Below are positions 9,401 to 23,305 of a stretch of 64,000 nucleotides of DNA, piece by piece. Both the position numbers and the translations under genes were made by a program. Source of the DNA: Candidatus Rokuibacteriota bacterium (GTDB lineage Bacteria > Methylomirabilota > Methylomirabilia > Rokubacteriales > CSP1-6); contig JACPIQ010000004.1 in NCBI GenBank assembly GCA_016188005.1, positions 16,650 to 80,649 of the forward strand, in the 5' to 3' direction. The notes below the pieces were generated by a model. It worked only from the letters and a program-made list of their open reading frames with translations, made no database searches and was not told where the DNA came from. Position 1 is the first letter of the stretch. The number at the start of each line of letters is the position of its first letter.

Positions 9401-9966
9401 CCAACGAGGCCCGCAGGCGCGCCGACGCCCTGCAAGCCCGCCTCGAGAAGCGGCTCGAGGATCTGAGGCTCGAACGCCAGCTCGCCCCCCTGCCGCCCGT
9501 GGTCCTGGGCGGCTTCCTGGTGGTGCCCGCCGGGCTCATTGTCGCCATGACCGGCCGAAGTGCCTCGCCGGTAGCCACGTCCGCCGACACCCAGGCATCC
9601 GCCGCGCGGGCACGCGCCCTCGTGATGGAGACCGAGCGGAGCCTCGGCTTCCAGCCTACCGACCGCGAGCACGAGAAGCTCGGCTACGACATCGAGAGCC
9701 GCGTCCCGGGCACGGGCCGGCTGCGGTTCATCGAGGTGAAGGGCCGGGTGGCCGGCGCCGCGACCATCACGGTCACGAAGAACGAGATCCTCTACTCACT
9801 GAACAAGCCGGAGGACTTCATCCTGGCCATCGTCGAGTTCCGGGAGGACGGTGGCCACCGTGCGCACTACGTGCGTCGCCCCTTCCAGCGCGAGCCCGAC
9901 TTCGGCGTCACCAGCGTGAACTACGACTTCGCTGAACTGCTTGCACGAGCAGAGCCTCCGCGATGA
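6441..9966 (+). pseudogene. SNF2-family helicase with C-terminal DUF3883 domain, two frameshifts
   Basis: The coding sequence runs through three frames. The N-terminus ([16 protein letters not shown]) is in one frame up to about 6750, the helicase N-half ([34 protein letters not shown]) is in a second, and the C-half ([40 protein letters not shown]) is in a third from about 7820. At 6749-6751 one C appears missing: its insertion restores [13 protein letters not shown]. At about 7815 the junction looks like a larger deletion with a net -1 shift. The end (EKLGYDIESR, LRFIEVKGR) is a DUF3883 PD-(D/E)XK-like domain. The TGA overlaps the next ATG. Family members are about 1,150-1,200 residues and occur in defence loci. 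It may be a real pseudogene or two assembly errors. Confidence 0.85.
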
Positions 9967-12900
9967 CGGGGCCGCCTGCGTACTTCGAGCGAATCCGCCT
10001 GAAGGCGGCGCGACGATGGGACCAGCTCGAGCAGGACCCGGAGCTCGCCGGTCCATGGCATCAGCTGTTCAGGCAGGTTCAGAGCCCACGGCATGTCCTC
10101 TCCGAACTTCTCCAGAACGCCGACGACGCGGGCGCGACCGAGGCCTCTGCCCGGATTGAGAACAACGTGTTCATCTTCGAGCATAACGGGGAGGATTTCA
10201 CCGAAGAGCACTTCGCATCTCTGTGCGGCTTCGGCTACTCGAACAAGCGAACTTTGCACACGATCGGGTTCCGGGGCATCGGGTTCAAGAGCACGTTTAG
10301 CCTGGGCGATTGTGTTGAGCTCTTCACGCCGACGCTTGCGATTCGTTTTGACCGCAAGCGCTTCACTGAACCCCGCTGGGTATCGGGGGGCTCGAACACA
10401 GATGGAAAGACGCGCATCCGCGTTGAGATAGGCGACGAGCGCCGCCGAGGCGAGGTCGAAAAGAATCTCGAAGAGTGGTTCAAGAGCCCGGTGTCCCTGC
10501 TGTTCTTCAAGCATATTCGCAAGATGCAGGTCGGCGAGCACGCGGTGCATTGGGGTAGCGTAGGGCCGGGCCCCATCCCCGACAGCGAGTGGATGGCCCT
10601 CGATGAGCAGAAGGATGGTGCATGCCTGCTTCTCCGATCTGAGGCAGAAACATTCCCCGACGAAGCTCTCACTGAGATCAGGCAGGAACGCATGCTCGGC
10701 GTCGAGGAAGAAGCTGACTTTCCACCCTGCAGGATCGAGATCGTCGTGGGAGCGAAGGGGCGGTTGTTCGTGGTGCTACCGACAAGAGTCGAGACTGAAC
10801 TGCCGTTTGCGTGCAATGCGCCCTTCATCCAGGATCCAGCCCGCCTGAAGATCAAGGACCCGGAGACGTCGGCTACGAACCGCTGGCTGCTTGAACGCGC
10901 GGGACGACTGGCCGCCGCAGCAATGCTCAACTGGCTGGGGCAGTCGCAGCTATCCATCACGGAGCGGGCTGCCGCCTACGGTTTGTTCCCGGACGTCAAT
11001 CGGGACGACAATTCGCTGGAGGGCGTGTGCGGAACCATTGTCGAGGAGGCGTTCGCGGAGGCCATCGAGGGCAGGCCGCTGCTTCTGACGGAGGGTGGTG
11101 AACTCACCCTGGAGAATCAGAGCGTTATCATCCCGAGGACGGTCGTCGATACTTGGCCGGCCGAAGAGGCCGCGAAACTCCTCGATGAGAGCGGCCGACC
11201 GCCTTTGTGCCAGCAGGTCGAGACGGCTGACTGCAAGAAGCTATTGCGCTGGGGTGTGGTCGAGGAGATCGACAAGCAGAAGTTCCTCGCCTCGCTCCAG
11301 AGCAAACCCTGGCCGAAGCCCCGAACCTGGCGTCACCTGCTGAACCTCTGGGCCTACATCGCGCCGGAAGTTACCGGCTATCGGCACGATGTCAGGGGCG
11401 AAGATCTCCGGATCGTGCCGGTTCAGGGTAAGGACGTCCTGTATGCCGCGACCGCGGTGGTGCGCCTGGGGGAAAGGAGGCTCCTTCAGTCGGAAGACGA
11501 CTGGGAGTTCCTGGCGACCCACCTGATCGTCTTGAACCAGGGCTGGCCGCGGTTCCTGTCCGAAGAACGACGAACTACAGAAGATCAGAGGGACGGGACC
11601 GCGAGGGAAAGGGCTGAAGCGGCCCACGCCGTCCTTAAGCAACTAGGCCTCGACGACACGAGTGATGTCAACCGGGTCATCGATCGGGTCGCAGCTGAGT
11701 TCTTCTCGCAGAAGCGGATCAGTGTGCAGGAGTGCGTCCGGCTCGCGCAAATCGCCGCAAAGCTTGGTGCGACGGCTGGCGACTCCTTCCACTATGTGAC
11801 GAGAGACCGGCGCTTCAAGTCGGCCAAGGGGACCATTCTCTTCGATGGAGACGGGACCCTGGAGGAACTTGTCCCGGCGCAGCAAAGGGAGGCGCAACTC
11901 CTGCATGACGACTACATAGCGCGGTTCTCTTCTTGCTCCAGAGAAGACTGGTCGAGGTGGGTGTCATCCGGCCGGGCTGGCCTCCTTACGTTCATTCCGT
12001 TCAGCCCGAAGCGCTTCAATATGTACCGGAGGCGGGACGTCGAGCAGGAGGCGCGACGCCGAGGACTTGGGGAGAAGCTCCACTATCCGTACGTAACTGA
12101 CGGCTTTGTTGTCGAGGACTGGGACTTCGACGAGATCTACTGGAGTCATTGGCAGGCGCTGGCCAGGAACGACGGCCGCTTGTGGACGAAGGTTGCGGAA
12201 CGGCTCCTGTCCCAACGCGACGTCTACTGGAACAGGGCAAGGAGCGCCCGGCTCCTGCAGGTCGCGACGACGGGCAACGAACGATCGATGACCTACGATC
12301 CGCTCCTGCCGGGCTGGGCGCTTCGCCTGAGAGATGTGCCCTGCCTTCCCGACACCCGCGGCTTCCATCGGAAGCCCGGCGATCTTCTGCGGCGAACACC
12401 GGAGACGGAACCGTTGATGGACGTTGAGCCGTTCATCTACGGGCGTCTCGACACGGAGGCAACACGACCTCTACTCGATCTGCTTGGCGTGAGGCGTACC
12501 CCGGCGGGCCCGGACCGTCTTCTGGAGTGCCTTCGGGCGCTGGCGACGGCAGAGGCCCCGCCGGTGCACGAGGTAGACAAGTGGTACCGGCGGCTCGACC
12601 AGATGGTCGACACGTGTGCGACCGCCGAGTTCCAGAAGATCCGGCAGGCGTTCCGGATAGAGAAGTTGATTCTGACGCAGGATGGTGGCTGGGCTACTGC
12701 CGCCGCGGTATTTCTATCGTCGGGTGAGGAAGACGTGCCCGGCGTCGCTGTCGTTCGTTCATCGGTCGGCGACCTCACGCTTTGGAGAAAGATCGGGCTG
12801 GCGGAGCGACCGACTGCAGATCTGGCGATCCAGTGGCTGAAGGAGTTGCCATCCGGGCAGGTGCTATCCCAGGACGAGGCGAGGCGCGTGCGCGCTCTGC

Positions 12901-14195
12901 TCGTCCGGTATCCCGTTCGAGTGTGGGAGGAGTGCGCGCACTGGATCAACCTTGCCGGAGAATGGGCGCGCACGGGAGGACTGTCATACGCCCTTACGAT
13001 GCAGTCTTTGATCCCCTGGGCACATCTCCACCCATGGGTGAAGCAGAAGACCGGTGATTTCCAGCGCCTTCCAGGGGAAGTGACGAGCGCCCCGCCGTTT
13101 TCTAGCCTGCCTCCCCTTGCGTTGCGGGTCGAGGAGCGCTTGGCCGGACACCCTACGCTGCCCGGGCGAGCTGAGATGAAGGAATGGCTAACGACAGTCG
13201 GTACTGAACTCCGACGGGTGGAACTCGATAGCGATCGGGAGACCGAGCGCGTTCGTGCTCTCGCGCACATGCTCGCGAGAACAACCTGGTACACCACGCC
13301 AGGAATCGAGATCATTCCCTACATCGACCGGACGCCTGCCGGGACCCCGCGGTGGGCCGATGTCCTCTGGCTCGGCCAGGCACTGTATGTCGATCAGCTG
13401 CCGAGAGCCAAGCTCGCAAGGCGTGTGCCGGAGGAAATCGGCAAGGCCTTCGGGCGGGCAGATATCAAAGCAGCGCTCGACTACAGCTTCGAGCGTGCCC
13501 GCGAAGATGTGCGGGAGTACCTTTGGGAAAACTTCACGCTCTCCAAAGATGCAGGCGCTCCTGAGACAGAGAGCGACGGATCGGGTGCGGAGCAGGCTGA
13601 CAAGACGGGTGCCCGGTCGACTGAACCCGGTGCGGGGACCGATGAGACAGTCGGACTCCACGATTCGTCCCGTGGGGGAACGCAAGGCGCCTCCGGAGCG
13701 GACGCCGAGGGCGGCTACACAGAGACCGAGCAGTCGGACGGTGACCAGCACGAGACGATGGACGGTACCGGCCACGTGGTCGGGCCGCGTCGGAAGACGC
13801 CAGATCGCGCCAAGGCGAGTATCATCGAGGGCTTCGCAAGGGCGCAGGGCTTCCGTAAGGACAGCGACGGGCGCTTCTGTCATCCAGACGGGAGCTGGAT
13901 TGGCCGTGCCGAGGGCGCCCGCTTTCCATGGGAGCGGAGAACCGCCACTGGCGACCTCGTTCGCTACTACTGGGCGAAGGACCACTGCCTGGAGCGCGAG
14001 CCACTGGAACTCGAGGCCGACGTCTGGGGGCTGATCGAGCAGCACCCTGGAACCTACGCGCTCATCCTTTCAAACGCAGCGGGCAGTGCGGTCGAGGTCA
14101 CCGGTGATCGCCTCCGCGCCATGCGTGATGGTGGCGAAGTCACCCTGTACCCTGCAGCCTACAGGCTCGTATACAAGCATGACAGACAAGCATAG
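9963..14195 (+). CDS. Large sacsin/HSP90-like GHKL ATPase
   Basis: This is a 1410-residue cytosolic protein. The N-terminal 150 residues are a GHKL ATPase of the sacsin N-terminal type: Glu48 and Asn52 in [11 protein letters not shown] (N box), HNG at 74-76 in the position of the usual DNG motif, and GFRGIGFKS starting at Gly102 (glycine-rich lid). The middle has no recognisable motif. An acidic, Gly/Thr-rich linker at about residues 1195-1275 precedes a 120-residue C-terminal domain ([15 protein letters not shown] ... [14 protein letters not shown]) that looks separate. It overlaps the helicase stop by four bases and the methyltransferase start by 17, so it is part of the same operon. Sacsin-like ATPases are recurrent partners of DUF3883 helicases in defence islands; its biochemical job is not known. 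Confidence 0.85.
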   Translation: MTGPPAYFERIRLKAARRWDQLEQDPELAGPWHQLFRQVQSPRHVLSELLQNADDAGATEASARIENNVFIFEHNGEDFTEEHFASLCGFGYSNKRTLHTIGFRGIGFKSTFSLGDCVELFTPTLAIRFDRKRFTEPRWVSGGSNTDGKTRIRVEIGDERRRGEVEKNLEEWFKSPVSLLFFKHIRKMQVGEHAVHWGSVGPGPIPDSEWMALDEQKDGACLLLRSEAETFPDEALTEIRQERMLGVEEEADFPPCRIEIVVGAKGRLFVVLPTRVETELPFACNAPFIQDPARLKIKDPETSATNRWLLERAGRLAAAAMLNWLGQSQLSITERAAAYGLFPDVNRDDNSLEGVCGTIVEEAFAEAIEGRPLLLTEGGELTLENQSVIIPRTVVDTWPAEEAAKLLDESGRPPLCQQVETADCKKLLRWGVVEEIDKQKFLASLQSKPWPKPRTWRHLLNLWAYIAPEVTGYRHDVRGEDLRIVPVQGKDVLYAATAVVRLGERRLLQSEDDWEFLATHLIVLNQGWPRFLSEERRTTEDQRDGTARERAEAAHAVLKQLGLDDTSDVNRVIDRVAAEFFSQKRISVQECVRLAQIAAKLGATAGDSFHYVTRDRRFKSAKGTILFDGDGTLEELVPAQQREAQLLHDDYIARFSSCSREDWSRWVSSGRAGLLTFIPFSPKRFNMYRRRDVEQEARRRGLGEKLHYPYVTDGFVVEDWDFDEIYWSHWQALARNDGRLWTKVAERLLSQRDVYWNRARSARLLQVATTGNERSMTYDPLLPGWALRLRDVPCLPDTRGFHRKPGDLLRRTPETEPLMDVEPFIYGRLDTEATRPLLDLLGVRRTPAGPDRLLECLRALATAEAPPVHEVDKWYRRLDQMVDTCATAEFQKIRQAFRIEKLILTQDGGWATAAAVFLSSGEEDVPGVAVVRSSVGDLTLWRKIGLAERPTADLAIQWLKELPSGQVLSQDEARRVRALLVRYPVRVWEECAHWINLAGEWARTGGLSYALTMQSLIPWAHLHPWVKQKTGDFQRLPGEVTSAPPFSSLPPLALRVEERLAGHPTLPGRAEMKEWLTTVGTELRRVELDSDRETERVRALAHMLARTTWYTTPGIEIIPYIDRTPAGTPRWADVLWLGQALYVDQLPRAKLARRVPEEIGKAFGRADIKAALDYSFERAREDVREYLWENFTLSKDAGAPETESDGSGAEQADKTGARSTEPGAGTDETVGLHDSSRGGTQGASGADAEGGYTETEQSDGDQHETMDGTGHVVGPRRKTPDRAKASIIEGFARAQGFRKDSDGRFCHPDGSWIGRAEGARFPWERRTATGDLVRYYWAKDHCLEREPLELEADVWGLIEQHPGTYALILSNAAGSAVEVTGDRLRAMRDGGEVTLYPAAYRLVYKHDRQA

Positions 14196-17073
14196 GAAGA
14201 AGCTCATCGAGGTCGCGCTGCCGCTGGAGGCGATCAACGAGGAGTCTGCTTTGCGGAAACGGAAGGCGCCCTCAGGGTACCCGACCACGCTTCACAAGTG
14301 GTGGGCGCAGCGGCCGCTCGCGGCAGCCCGGGCGGTGATCTTCGCCCAGATGGTGGACGACCCATCTGGCCACCCTGACCTCTTTCGGACGGAGAAGGCG
14401 CAAGAGAAGGAGCGGCAGCGCCTCTTCCGCATCATCGAGGAGCTGGTCCAGTGGGAGAACACGACCAACGAGAAGCTTCTGGAGCGGGCGCGGGTCGAGA
14501 TCTGGCAGAGCTGGCGCGCGGCCTGCGCGGACGACGCCGGCCACCCCCGCGCGAAGGAGCTGTTCAACCGGCACAAGCTGCCCGCCTTCCATGACCCCTT
14601 CGCCGGCGGGGGCTCGTTGCCCCTGGAGGCGCAGCGGCTGGGGCTCGAGGCCTACGCGCGCGACCTGAACCCTGTGGCGGTGCTGATCTGCAAGGCGATG
14701 ATCGAGATCCCGCCCAGGTTCGCGGGGAGACCGCCGGCGAACCCCAGTGCTCGGGGGAAGCTGGATCACAGCAAGGGCTGGCGCGGCGCGCAGGGGCTGG
14801 CCGAGGACGTCCGCCATTATGGCCAGTGGATGCGCGACGAGGCCGACAAGCGCATCGGCCACCTTTACCCGAAGGTCGAGGTCACGGCCGAGATGGCGAA
14901 GGAGCGGCCCGATCTCAAGCCGCTCGTGGGCCAGAAGCTCACCGTGATCGCCTGGCTTTGGGCGCGCACGGTGAAGAGTCCCAACCCCGCCTTCGCGCAG
15001 GTAGACGTGCCGCTCGCCTCCACCTTCATGCTCTCCGCCAAGTCGGGCAAGGAGGCCTACGTCGAGCCGACGATCGAGGGCCGCGGCTACCGCTTCACGG
15101 TGAAGGTGGGCAAGCCCAAGCACGTGGAGCGGGCGAAGAACGGCACGAAGCTCTCGCGCGGAGCGAACTTCTGCTGCGTGATGTCGAGCACGCCGATTGC
15201 GGGCGACTACATCAAGGCCGAGGGCAAGGCCGGGCGCATGGGCGCGCGGCTGATGGCGATCGTTGCCGAGGGCAAGCGCGGGCGGGTCTACCTGCCGCCG
15301 ACCGAGGAGATGGAGGCTGTGGCGCGCCACGCGCAGCCGGAGTGGAAGCCGGAGACGCCGCTCGCCCCGGACCCGCGCGCGCTGTGGACGCCCCCCTACG
15401 GGCTGGCGACCTTCGGCGACCTCTTCACCCCCCGCCAACTCGTGGCGCTGACGACATTCTCCGACCTGGTGCAGGAGGCGCGCGAGAGGGTGCAGTGTGA
15501 CGCGCTAGCCGCGGGTCTGCCCGACGACGGCGAGCCGCTGGCTGCCGGCGGCACCGGGGCGACGGCCTACGCCGATGCAGTATCCGTTTATCTTGCCATG
15601 GCGATCAGTCGACTTGCGGATTACGGCTCATCGATTTGCACATGGCGTCCCAAGGACAATGCGATGCGGTCGAGTCTGGCAAAGCAAGCGCTGCCGATGG
15701 CTTGGGATTTCGCTGAGGGTTCACCGTTTGGTGGATCTAGTTCCGGCTTCACAGAGTGCGTAGACGTGGTCGCGAAGGTTGTCGCTGTCCCTTGTGGGAA
15801 TCAGCGCGGCGTGGCGCAGCAGCGAGATGCATCGAGATCCACCGCGGAGGAGGCACGCGCCTGGGTCATCAGCACTGATCCGCCCTATTACGACAACATC
15901 GGCTACGCCGACCTGTCAGACTTCTTCTACGTGTGGCTGCGGGGATCGCTGAAGGCTGTCTTCCCTGATCTGTTCGCGACGGTCGCCGTGCCGAAAGCCG
16001 AGGAGCTTGTAGCGACTCCCTACCGTCACGGTGGGAAGGAGAAGGCAGAGTCCTTCTTTCTCGACGGAATGACTGAGGCGATGCGACGGCTGGTTGAGAA
16101 GGCTCATCCCGCTTTCCCCGTGACCATCTATTACGCGTTCAAGCAGTCGGAAAGCGACGGCGAGGCAGGCACCGCATCTACAGGATGGGACACATTTCTG
16201 GGTGCTGTTATAGGGGCAGGGTTCAGCATTACCGGAACCTGGCCGATGCGCACGGAGGGCGACAATCGGCAGATTGGAGTAGGCGCTAACGCTCTCGCCT
16301 CCAGCATCGTGCTCGTCTGCCGCCCGCGCGCGGCGAACGCGCCCACGGCCACGCGCCGCGAGTTCGTCACCGCGCTCAAGGCCGAGTTGCCCGCGGCACT
16401 CGCCAACCTCCAGCGTGGCAACATCGCCCCGGTAGATCTGGCGCAGGCGGCCATCGGGCCAGGTATGGCGGTCTACACCCGATACGAGAAGGTGCTCGAC
16501 GCCGAGGGCAAGCCGCTCACCGTGCGCGAGGCGCTGGCGCTGATCAACCAGACGCTTGATGAGGCGCTGGCCGAGCAGGAGGGCGACTTCGACGCCGATA
16601 GCCGCTGGGCGCTGGCCTGGTTCGAGCAGCAGGGCTTCGCCGCGGGGGAGTACGGCGTGGCCGAGACGCTGTCCAAGGCCAAGAACACGAGCGTCTCCGG
16701 GATGGTGGCGGCCGGCATCGTCGCCTCGAAGGCCGGCAAGGTGCGTCTGCTCCGCCCCGACGAGCTCCCCGCAGAATGGGACCCGGCCACCGACCCCCGC
16801 CTCACGGCGTGGGAGGTGGTGCACCAGCTTGTCCGCGCGCTCGAAGCCGGCGGGGAGGGTGCCGCCTCGGAGCTGGTGGCGAAGCTCGGGACCAAGGCCG
16901 AGGTCGCGCGCGAGCTGGCCTACCGGCTCTACACGCTCTGCGAGCGGAAGAAGCGCGCGGCCGAGGCGCTGGCTTACAACGGCCTCGTCCAGAGCTGGCC
17001 CGAGATCACCCGCCTCGCCCGCGAGGGCGACAAGGCCGACGCCGCGCAGCCTGACCTCTTCGGGCGGCCGTGA
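14179..17073 (+). CDS. DUF1156-type adenine-specific DNA methyltransferase
   Basis: A 964-residue protein beginning [20 protein letters not shown], the typical start of DUF1156 proteins, followed by [18 protein letters not shown]. The S-adenosylmethionine motif DPFAGGG starts at Asp139 and the catalytic DPPY is at residues 567-570, the order of a permuted or beta-class N6-adenine methyltransferase. The central Cys element often described as a Zn ribbon in this family is reduced to CC followed by STPI. The ATG chosen overlaps the preceding gene by 17 bases; an open frame continues upstream but lies inside that gene. It probably marks host DNA so that the operon's helicase/ATPase components act on unmodified DNA, which is inference from the neighbourhood. 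Confidence 0.92.
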   Translation: MTDKHRKKLIEVALPLEAINEESALRKRKAPSGYPTTLHKWWAQRPLAAARAVIFAQMVDDPSGHPDLFRTEKAQEKERQRLFRIIEELVQWENTTNEKLLERARVEIWQSWRAACADDAGHPRAKELFNRHKLPAFHDPFAGGGSLPLEAQRLGLEAYARDLNPVAVLICKAMIEIPPRFAGRPPANPSARGKLDHSKGWRGAQGLAEDVRHYGQWMRDEADKRIGHLYPKVEVTAEMAKERPDLKPLVGQKLTVIAWLWARTVKSPNPAFAQVDVPLASTFMLSAKSGKEAYVEPTIEGRGYRFTVKVGKPKHVERAKNGTKLSRGANFCCVMSSTPIAGDYIKAEGKAGRMGARLMAIVAEGKRGRVYLPPTEEMEAVARHAQPEWKPETPLAPDPRALWTPPYGLATFGDLFTPRQLVALTTFSDLVQEARERVQCDALAAGLPDDGEPLAAGGTGATAYADAVSVYLAMAISRLADYGSSICTWRPKDNAMRSSLAKQALPMAWDFAEGSPFGGSSSGFTECVDVVAKVVAVPCGNQRGVAQQRDASRSTAEEARAWVISTDPPYYDNIGYADLSDFFYVWLRGSLKAVFPDLFATVAVPKAEELVATPYRHGGKEKAESFFLDGMTEAMRRLVEKAHPAFPVTIYYAFKQSESDGEAGTASTGWDTFLGAVIGAGFSITGTWPMRTEGDNRQIGVGANALASSIVLVCRPRAANAPTATRREFVTALKAELPAALANLQRGNIAPVDLAQAAIGPGMAVYTRYEKVLDAEGKPLTVREALALINQTLDEALAEQEGDFDADSRWALAWFEQQGFAAGEYGVAETLSKAKNTSVSGMVAAGIVASKAGKVRLLRPDELPAEWDPATDPRLTAWEVVHQLVRALEAGGEGAASELVAKLGTKAEVARELAYRLYTLCERKKRAAEALAYNGLVQSWPEITRLAREGDKADAAQPDLFGRP

Positions 17074-17663
17074 CTCCGGCCGAGCGCGCACCGCTCGTCG
17101 TCGTGATCGCCGGGCCCAATGGCGCCGGGAAGAGCACGACGGCGGGGCGGCTGCTGCAGGAGGCACTGGCAGTGAGCGAGTTCGTCAACGCCGACCCCAT
17201 CGCGACCGGGCTATCTGCTTTCCGACCCGAGTCGGTGGCCCTCGCCGCGGGCCGCGTGATGCTGGCGCGGATGAAGGCGCTCGCGCAGGCGCGGCGGGAC
17301 TTCGCCTTCGAAACGACGCTCGCGAGCCGCAGCTTCGCGCACTGGCTTGGAGCGCTGCGAGGGTCGGGTTACCGGGTGCACCTGGCCTTTCTCTCGCTGC
17401 CGGGCCCGGATCTGGCGGTCGCCCGGGTGGCCGCCCGGGTGCGCCAGGGCGGGCACGATGTGCCGGAGCCCGTCGTGCGCCGCCGGTTCGCGACCGGACT
17501 GAGGAACTTCTTCATGCTCTACGAGGCACTGGTGGACACTTGGCAGATGTTCGACAACGCCGCGGTGGCTGGGCCGCGGTTGATCGCGAGCGGTCGAACC
17601 GGGCAGCCCACCCATGTGCTCGATGTCGGAGCCTGGGCGCGCCTGCAGGAGCAAGGACGATGA
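17070..17663 (+). CDS. Zeta-toxin-like P-loop kinase
   Basis: The 197-residue product has a Walker A at GPNGAGKST (Lys21), NADPIA shortly after, and [14 protein letters not shown], the three elements of the zeta-toxin/PezT-like kinase group. Classical zeta toxins phosphorylate UDP-N-acetylglucosamine; more distant members have unknown substrates. The start is a GTG overlapping the methyltransferase stop, and the stop overlaps the ATG of the next 71-residue gene. The pair inside the operon therefore looks like a kinase with a dedicated small partner. The N-terminus is standard length and no lesion is visible. Confidence 0.8.
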   Translation: MTPAERAPLVVVIAGPNGAGKSTTAGRLLQEALAVSEFVNADPIATGLSAFRPESVALAAGRVMLARMKALAQARRDFAFETTLASRSFAHWLGALRGSGYRVHLAFLSLPGPDLAVARVAARVRQGGHDVPEPVVRRRFATGLRNFFMLYEALVDTWQMFDNAAVAGPRLIASGRTGQPTHVLDVGAWARLQEQGR

Positions 17664-17875
17664 GCACCGTGCATGATGCCGACCCGACGCCGCTGGAGCG
17701 AGTCGAGGACATCCCCCGCATCCTGAAGGCGATGACGGAAGCCGTGCGCGAGGCGCTGCTGCGCCACAAGCGCCTGGGGAACCCGGTGGCGGTGTGGCGT
17801 GACGGCCGGGTCGTCTGGCTCCGGCCCGAGGAGATCCCCGGGGAGACGCCGGGGCCGGACCGCGGGGGGGAATGA
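17660..17875 (+). CDS. Small conserved partner of the zeta-like kinase (antitoxin candidate)
   Basis: The 71-residue protein contains an amphipathic segment ([20 protein letters not shown]) followed by NPVAVWRDGRVVWLRPEEI. I recall similar small proteins next to zeta-like kinases in other bacteria, but no search was run. ATGA coupling to the kinase on one side and four bases before the DUF499 gene on the other keep it in the operon. By analogy with epsilon or PezA it could neutralise the kinase; unlike those antitoxins it has no visible DNA-binding motif. Confidence 0.7.
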   Translation: MSTVHDADPTPLERVEDIPRILKAMTEAVREALLRHKRLGNPVAVWRDGRVVWLRPEEIPGETPGPDRGGE

Positions 17876-17879
17876 CGCG

Positions 17880-21245
<3,366 letters not shown>

Positions 21246-21354
21246 GCGAGGACGTCTGCGGCTCCTGACGCCACTCGTGCGCGGTTCCCGCCGCGAGTTG
21301 TCACTCGGCGACACCGGCAGAGGCGGGGGGGCGCTAACGGGCTGAGTGGGAGAC

Positions 21355-21579
21355 ATGCCAATCGCTTGGTGGTTCCAGTTCTGTGGGCTCGTCGCCGGCT
21401 TCCTGGGGGCACTGCTCCTGGTGGTTGCTCAACAACCTGGGGAGCGTGGGGCGGGCTTCGAGCGGAAAGATGGGAGGGTGGCAGAGTTTGTAGTTCTCCG
21501 ATGCCCCCGTACCTGGTGGACCGGCCTGGTTCTGTTGTGTGTTGGCTTCGCCACGCAGCTCCTTGCGCTCTTCCGGTAG
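21355..21579 (+). CDS. Small two-helix membrane protein
   Basis: The 74-residue protein (ATG at 21355 after a GTGGGAG stretch) has two hydrophobic segments: residues 3-26 (IAWWFQFCGLVAGFLGALLL) and residues 57-73 (TGLVLLCVGFATQLLAL). A short charged loop joins them. This fits a two-pass inner-membrane protein with both ends on one side. It follows the defence operon by about 110 bp. The family is not recognised; small two-TM proteins are common as accessory or pore-forming parts of defence loci, but nothing here proves that. Confidence 0.5.
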   Translation: MPIAWWFQFCGLVAGFLGALLLVVAQQPGERGAGFERKDGRVAEFVVLRCPRTWWTGLVLLCVGFATQLLALFR

Positions 21580-21778
21580 TCGGGTCGGGCGATCCCCTGA
21601 GCCATCTACGGGGGGGAGTCCGTGTATCAGACGGCCGCACGAGAAGGGGGAACCGCATCACGTTCCGACGAGTTCAGATGACGCCTGTGGCTGGGCCCTC
21701 GCGTACCAACTCCAGGGACGTCACCAAAGCCGGCGGCGGACATTTCACGCCGACGCCATTCCCTGAGGCCCAGGAACA

Positions 21779-22552
21779 ATGAAGGGGAAGCGTCTAGACC
21801 TGAGCTTCGACGGGTACCTCAAGGCGCAAGAGAACAACTTGGCCCAGATCAGACGCCTGCCCGTCTTTCGCGAGCTGGTCCTCCCCGACAAGGAGCTCTA
21901 CGAGAAGGCGGTGGGGCTTGTCCCTCCGGCTGCGCCGCCCAGCTTCGGACGGGTCCTTCTTCTCGGTCACAAGGGCCTGCTCTCTGCGGCTGCCCTCATA
22001 GCGCGCGGACTGCCCGACGACGCTGCCGGCGTCACCCGGCGAGTCATCGAGGCGGTCCGGACTGGCCGTGCGATCAAGCATGACCGAGCCAACCTTGATC
22101 GGTGGCTCGCCTTCGAGAAGCGCATGGCCCGCTGGGCAGCACGCGCGCGGAACGCCAGACCGAAGGGGCCGGTCCGTCCCGCGCTCACGTTCCCGCAGCC
22201 CCACCCCGTCCTCGACGAGCTCGCCAAGCACCTGGGGATGCTCTCCGACGCCTGGATCCATTTCACTCCGGAGTTTCTGGACCAGCAGAGCTGGCGGGAG
22301 GACCAGAAGGGCGCAATGGTGACGATGCGCCTCAACTACTTCACCGAGAGCCAGGCGGTCATCGAACGCGAGCTACTCAGCCTCGGTACGATTCACCTCC
22401 TCTGCCTGGGCGTCCTCGACGAGTGTTTCGATTCGGCCTTTTCGGCGGATGAGGGCTGGAAGCAGGCTCGCCTCGACGTCCACCGGCGGGGCAGCGAGTT
22501 CGCTCAGTTACAGCAGGAGCGCGCAACAGCGAGCCATCAAGATCAACCGTGA
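21779..22552 (+). CDS. Hypothetical all-helical protein
   Basis: This 257-residue soluble protein starts with a clear ATG (MKGKRLDLSFDGYLK) but without a strong ribosome-binding site. It is predicted by eye to be almost entirely helical. Its architecture resembles DUF5677-like helical proteins found in defence islands, with a buried His/Arg-rich centre (LDRWLAFEKRM ... DELAKHLGMLSDAWIHFTPEF). I cannot name a family with confidence. The 199-bp gap before it (21580-21778) has no feature I can support. Confidence 0.55.
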   Translation: MKGKRLDLSFDGYLKAQENNLAQIRRLPVFRELVLPDKELYEKAVGLVPPAAPPSFGRVLLLGHKGLLSAAALIARGLPDDAAGVTRRVIEAVRTGRAIKHDRANLDRWLAFEKRMARWAARARNARPKGPVRPALTFPQPHPVLDELAKHLGMLSDAWIHFTPEFLDQQSWREDQKGAMVTMRLNYFTESQAVIERELLSLGTIHLLCLGVLDECFDSAFSADEGWKQARLDVHRRGSEFAQLQQERATASHQDQP

Positions 22553-22687
22553 TCGCCGCAGGACTCCCGCCCGCGGAGGCTCGTGGTTTGGCGGATCATG
22601 ATCACGGGTGACAGGGTGGCCATGGGTGCGATGGCAGGAAGTTCACAGCCCTCGTAACTCGGTCTCCTGCGCGAACCCGATTCCTGC

Positions 22688-22693
22688 TACGAT
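22688..22693 (+). promoter_or_regulatory. Possible extended -10 promoter ahead of structured leader 1
   Basis: TGCTACGAT has an extended -10 (TGn) followed by TACGAT, about 230 bases upstream of the small cysteine-rich gene. No good -35 is visible. It would place the following hairpins in the 5' leader of the transcript. Confidence 0.25.
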
Positions 22694-22787
22694 CCCCCGC
22701 GAGTCCCCGCCGCGAGATCGTCAACCAATTGCAGGGGGGGGGGAGCAGGGCCCAGAGGACGCAGCACCCGTCCGGCGGGCGGACTCA

Positions 22788-22804
22788 CGAAGTAGTGGCC
22801 AGCG
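22788..22804 (+). repeat. Leader box, copy 1 (17 bp, shared with 23226-23242)
   Basis: CGAAGTAGTGGCCAGCG occurs here and again, with one G/C difference, at 23226-23242. Both copies precede a strong hairpin and a gene start. Just upstream both leaders also share a GGGCCAGAGG-like segment. The duplication suggests a regulatory or structural RNA element used twice in this part of the island. Confidence 0.55.
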
Positions 22805-22853
22805 GTCGGATCGAGCATCGATCCGGACCCGGTGCCCGGAGGTTCGAGCACCC

Positions 22854-22894
22854 AGAGCCCAGATTCCACGGCACGCGCCGTGGCTCTGGGCTCT
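22854..22894 (+). terminator. Strong hairpin in leader 1 (terminator- or attenuator-like)
   Basis: Arms AGAGCCCAGA plus CCACGGC (22854-22872) pair with GCCGTGG plus TCTGGGCTCT (22877-22894), with a four-base ACGC loop and a TT/C internal bulge. The tail TTGTGTTCT is moderately U-rich. It ends 26 bases before the ATG of the cysteine-rich gene, so it could attenuate that gene or mask its translation start. Smaller hairpins lie upstream (GTCCG/CGGAC at about 22770-22783; GGATCGA/TCGATCC at about 22808-22825). Confidence 0.55.
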
Positions 22895-22920
22895 TGTGTT
22901 CTACCCCGGGGAGATCGGGG

Positions 22921-23127
22921 ATGGCGGCGGAGGCGACGCGAAAGCTGTTGTGCCCATGCGGCAAGCAGCTCGGGACGTTCAAGCAGGACGGCTTGTGGCT
23001 GGCCTGCCGGTTCTCGCCACACAAGATCATGGTGCCGTACACGCTGTCCGACTTCGGGCAGGCCATCGTTCTCGTGGAGGCCCTGCGCGAGCAGGGCCGC
23101 GAGGAAAGGAGGGAGCGCCCTGTCTGA
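22921..23127 (+). CDS. Small cysteine-rich protein
   Basis: The 68-residue protein begins MAAEATRKLLCPCGKQLG and carries Cys11, Cys13 and Cys29 with a nearby His, which may bind a metal. GGGGAGATCGGGG precedes the ATG. The C-terminal half is helical and highly charged. The family is not recognised. Its start lies just after a strong hairpin, and a second leader with the same box follows it, so its expression is probably tied to RNA structure. Confidence 0.5.
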   Translation: MAAEATRKLLCPCGKQLGTFKQDGLWLACRFSPHKIMVPYTLSDFGQAIVLVEALREQGREERRERPV

Positions 23128-23138
23128 AAGATTGGACA

Positions 23139-23168
23139 TTGACCCGCCTCGCGGCGCGGCAGTAGAAC
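23139..23168 (+). promoter_or_regulatory. Sigma-70-like promoter for the sigma-54-type activator gene
   Basis: TTGACC (23139-23144) and TAGAAC (23163-23168) are separated by 18 bases. Transcription would start near 23175 and include the second box and hairpin before the activator gene. Matches are good for this GC-rich context, but position is the only other support. Confidence 0.45.
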
Positions 23169-23225
23169 GGTCGCGCAGCGAGGATCGGGGCAGAGGGGCC
23201 AGAGGCCCGGGGTCGCCATCGCAGT

Positions 23226-23242
23226 CGAAGTAGTGCCCAGCG
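23226..23242 (+). repeat. Leader box, copy 2
   Basis: CGAAGTAGTGCCCAGCG differs from the copy at 22788-22804 by one base. It overlaps the 5' arm of the next hairpin, unlike copy 1, which lies about 50 bases before its hairpin. Confidence 0.55.
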
Positions 23243-23279
23243 CCCAGCCCCACGGGGTAGCCCTCGTGCGGCTGGGCGC
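23240..23279 (+). other. Strong hairpin in leader 2
   Basis: GCGCCCAGCC (23240-23249) pairs perfectly with GGCTGGGCGC (23270-23279); an inner CACG/CGTG stem continues it around a short loop. There is no U-tract after it, so it is more likely a regulatory structure or protein-binding palindrome than an intrinsic terminator. It lies about 27 bases before the activator's possible GTG start. Confidence 0.5.
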
Positions 23280-23305
23280 GGCCATGTCTGCTGCCGGATA
23301 CATCG

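Noticed and set aside
22738..22894. A tRNA remnant in leader 1 because of GGTTCGAGCACCC
   Set aside because: The T-arm-like string has no matching acceptor, D or anticodon arms at the right spacing.
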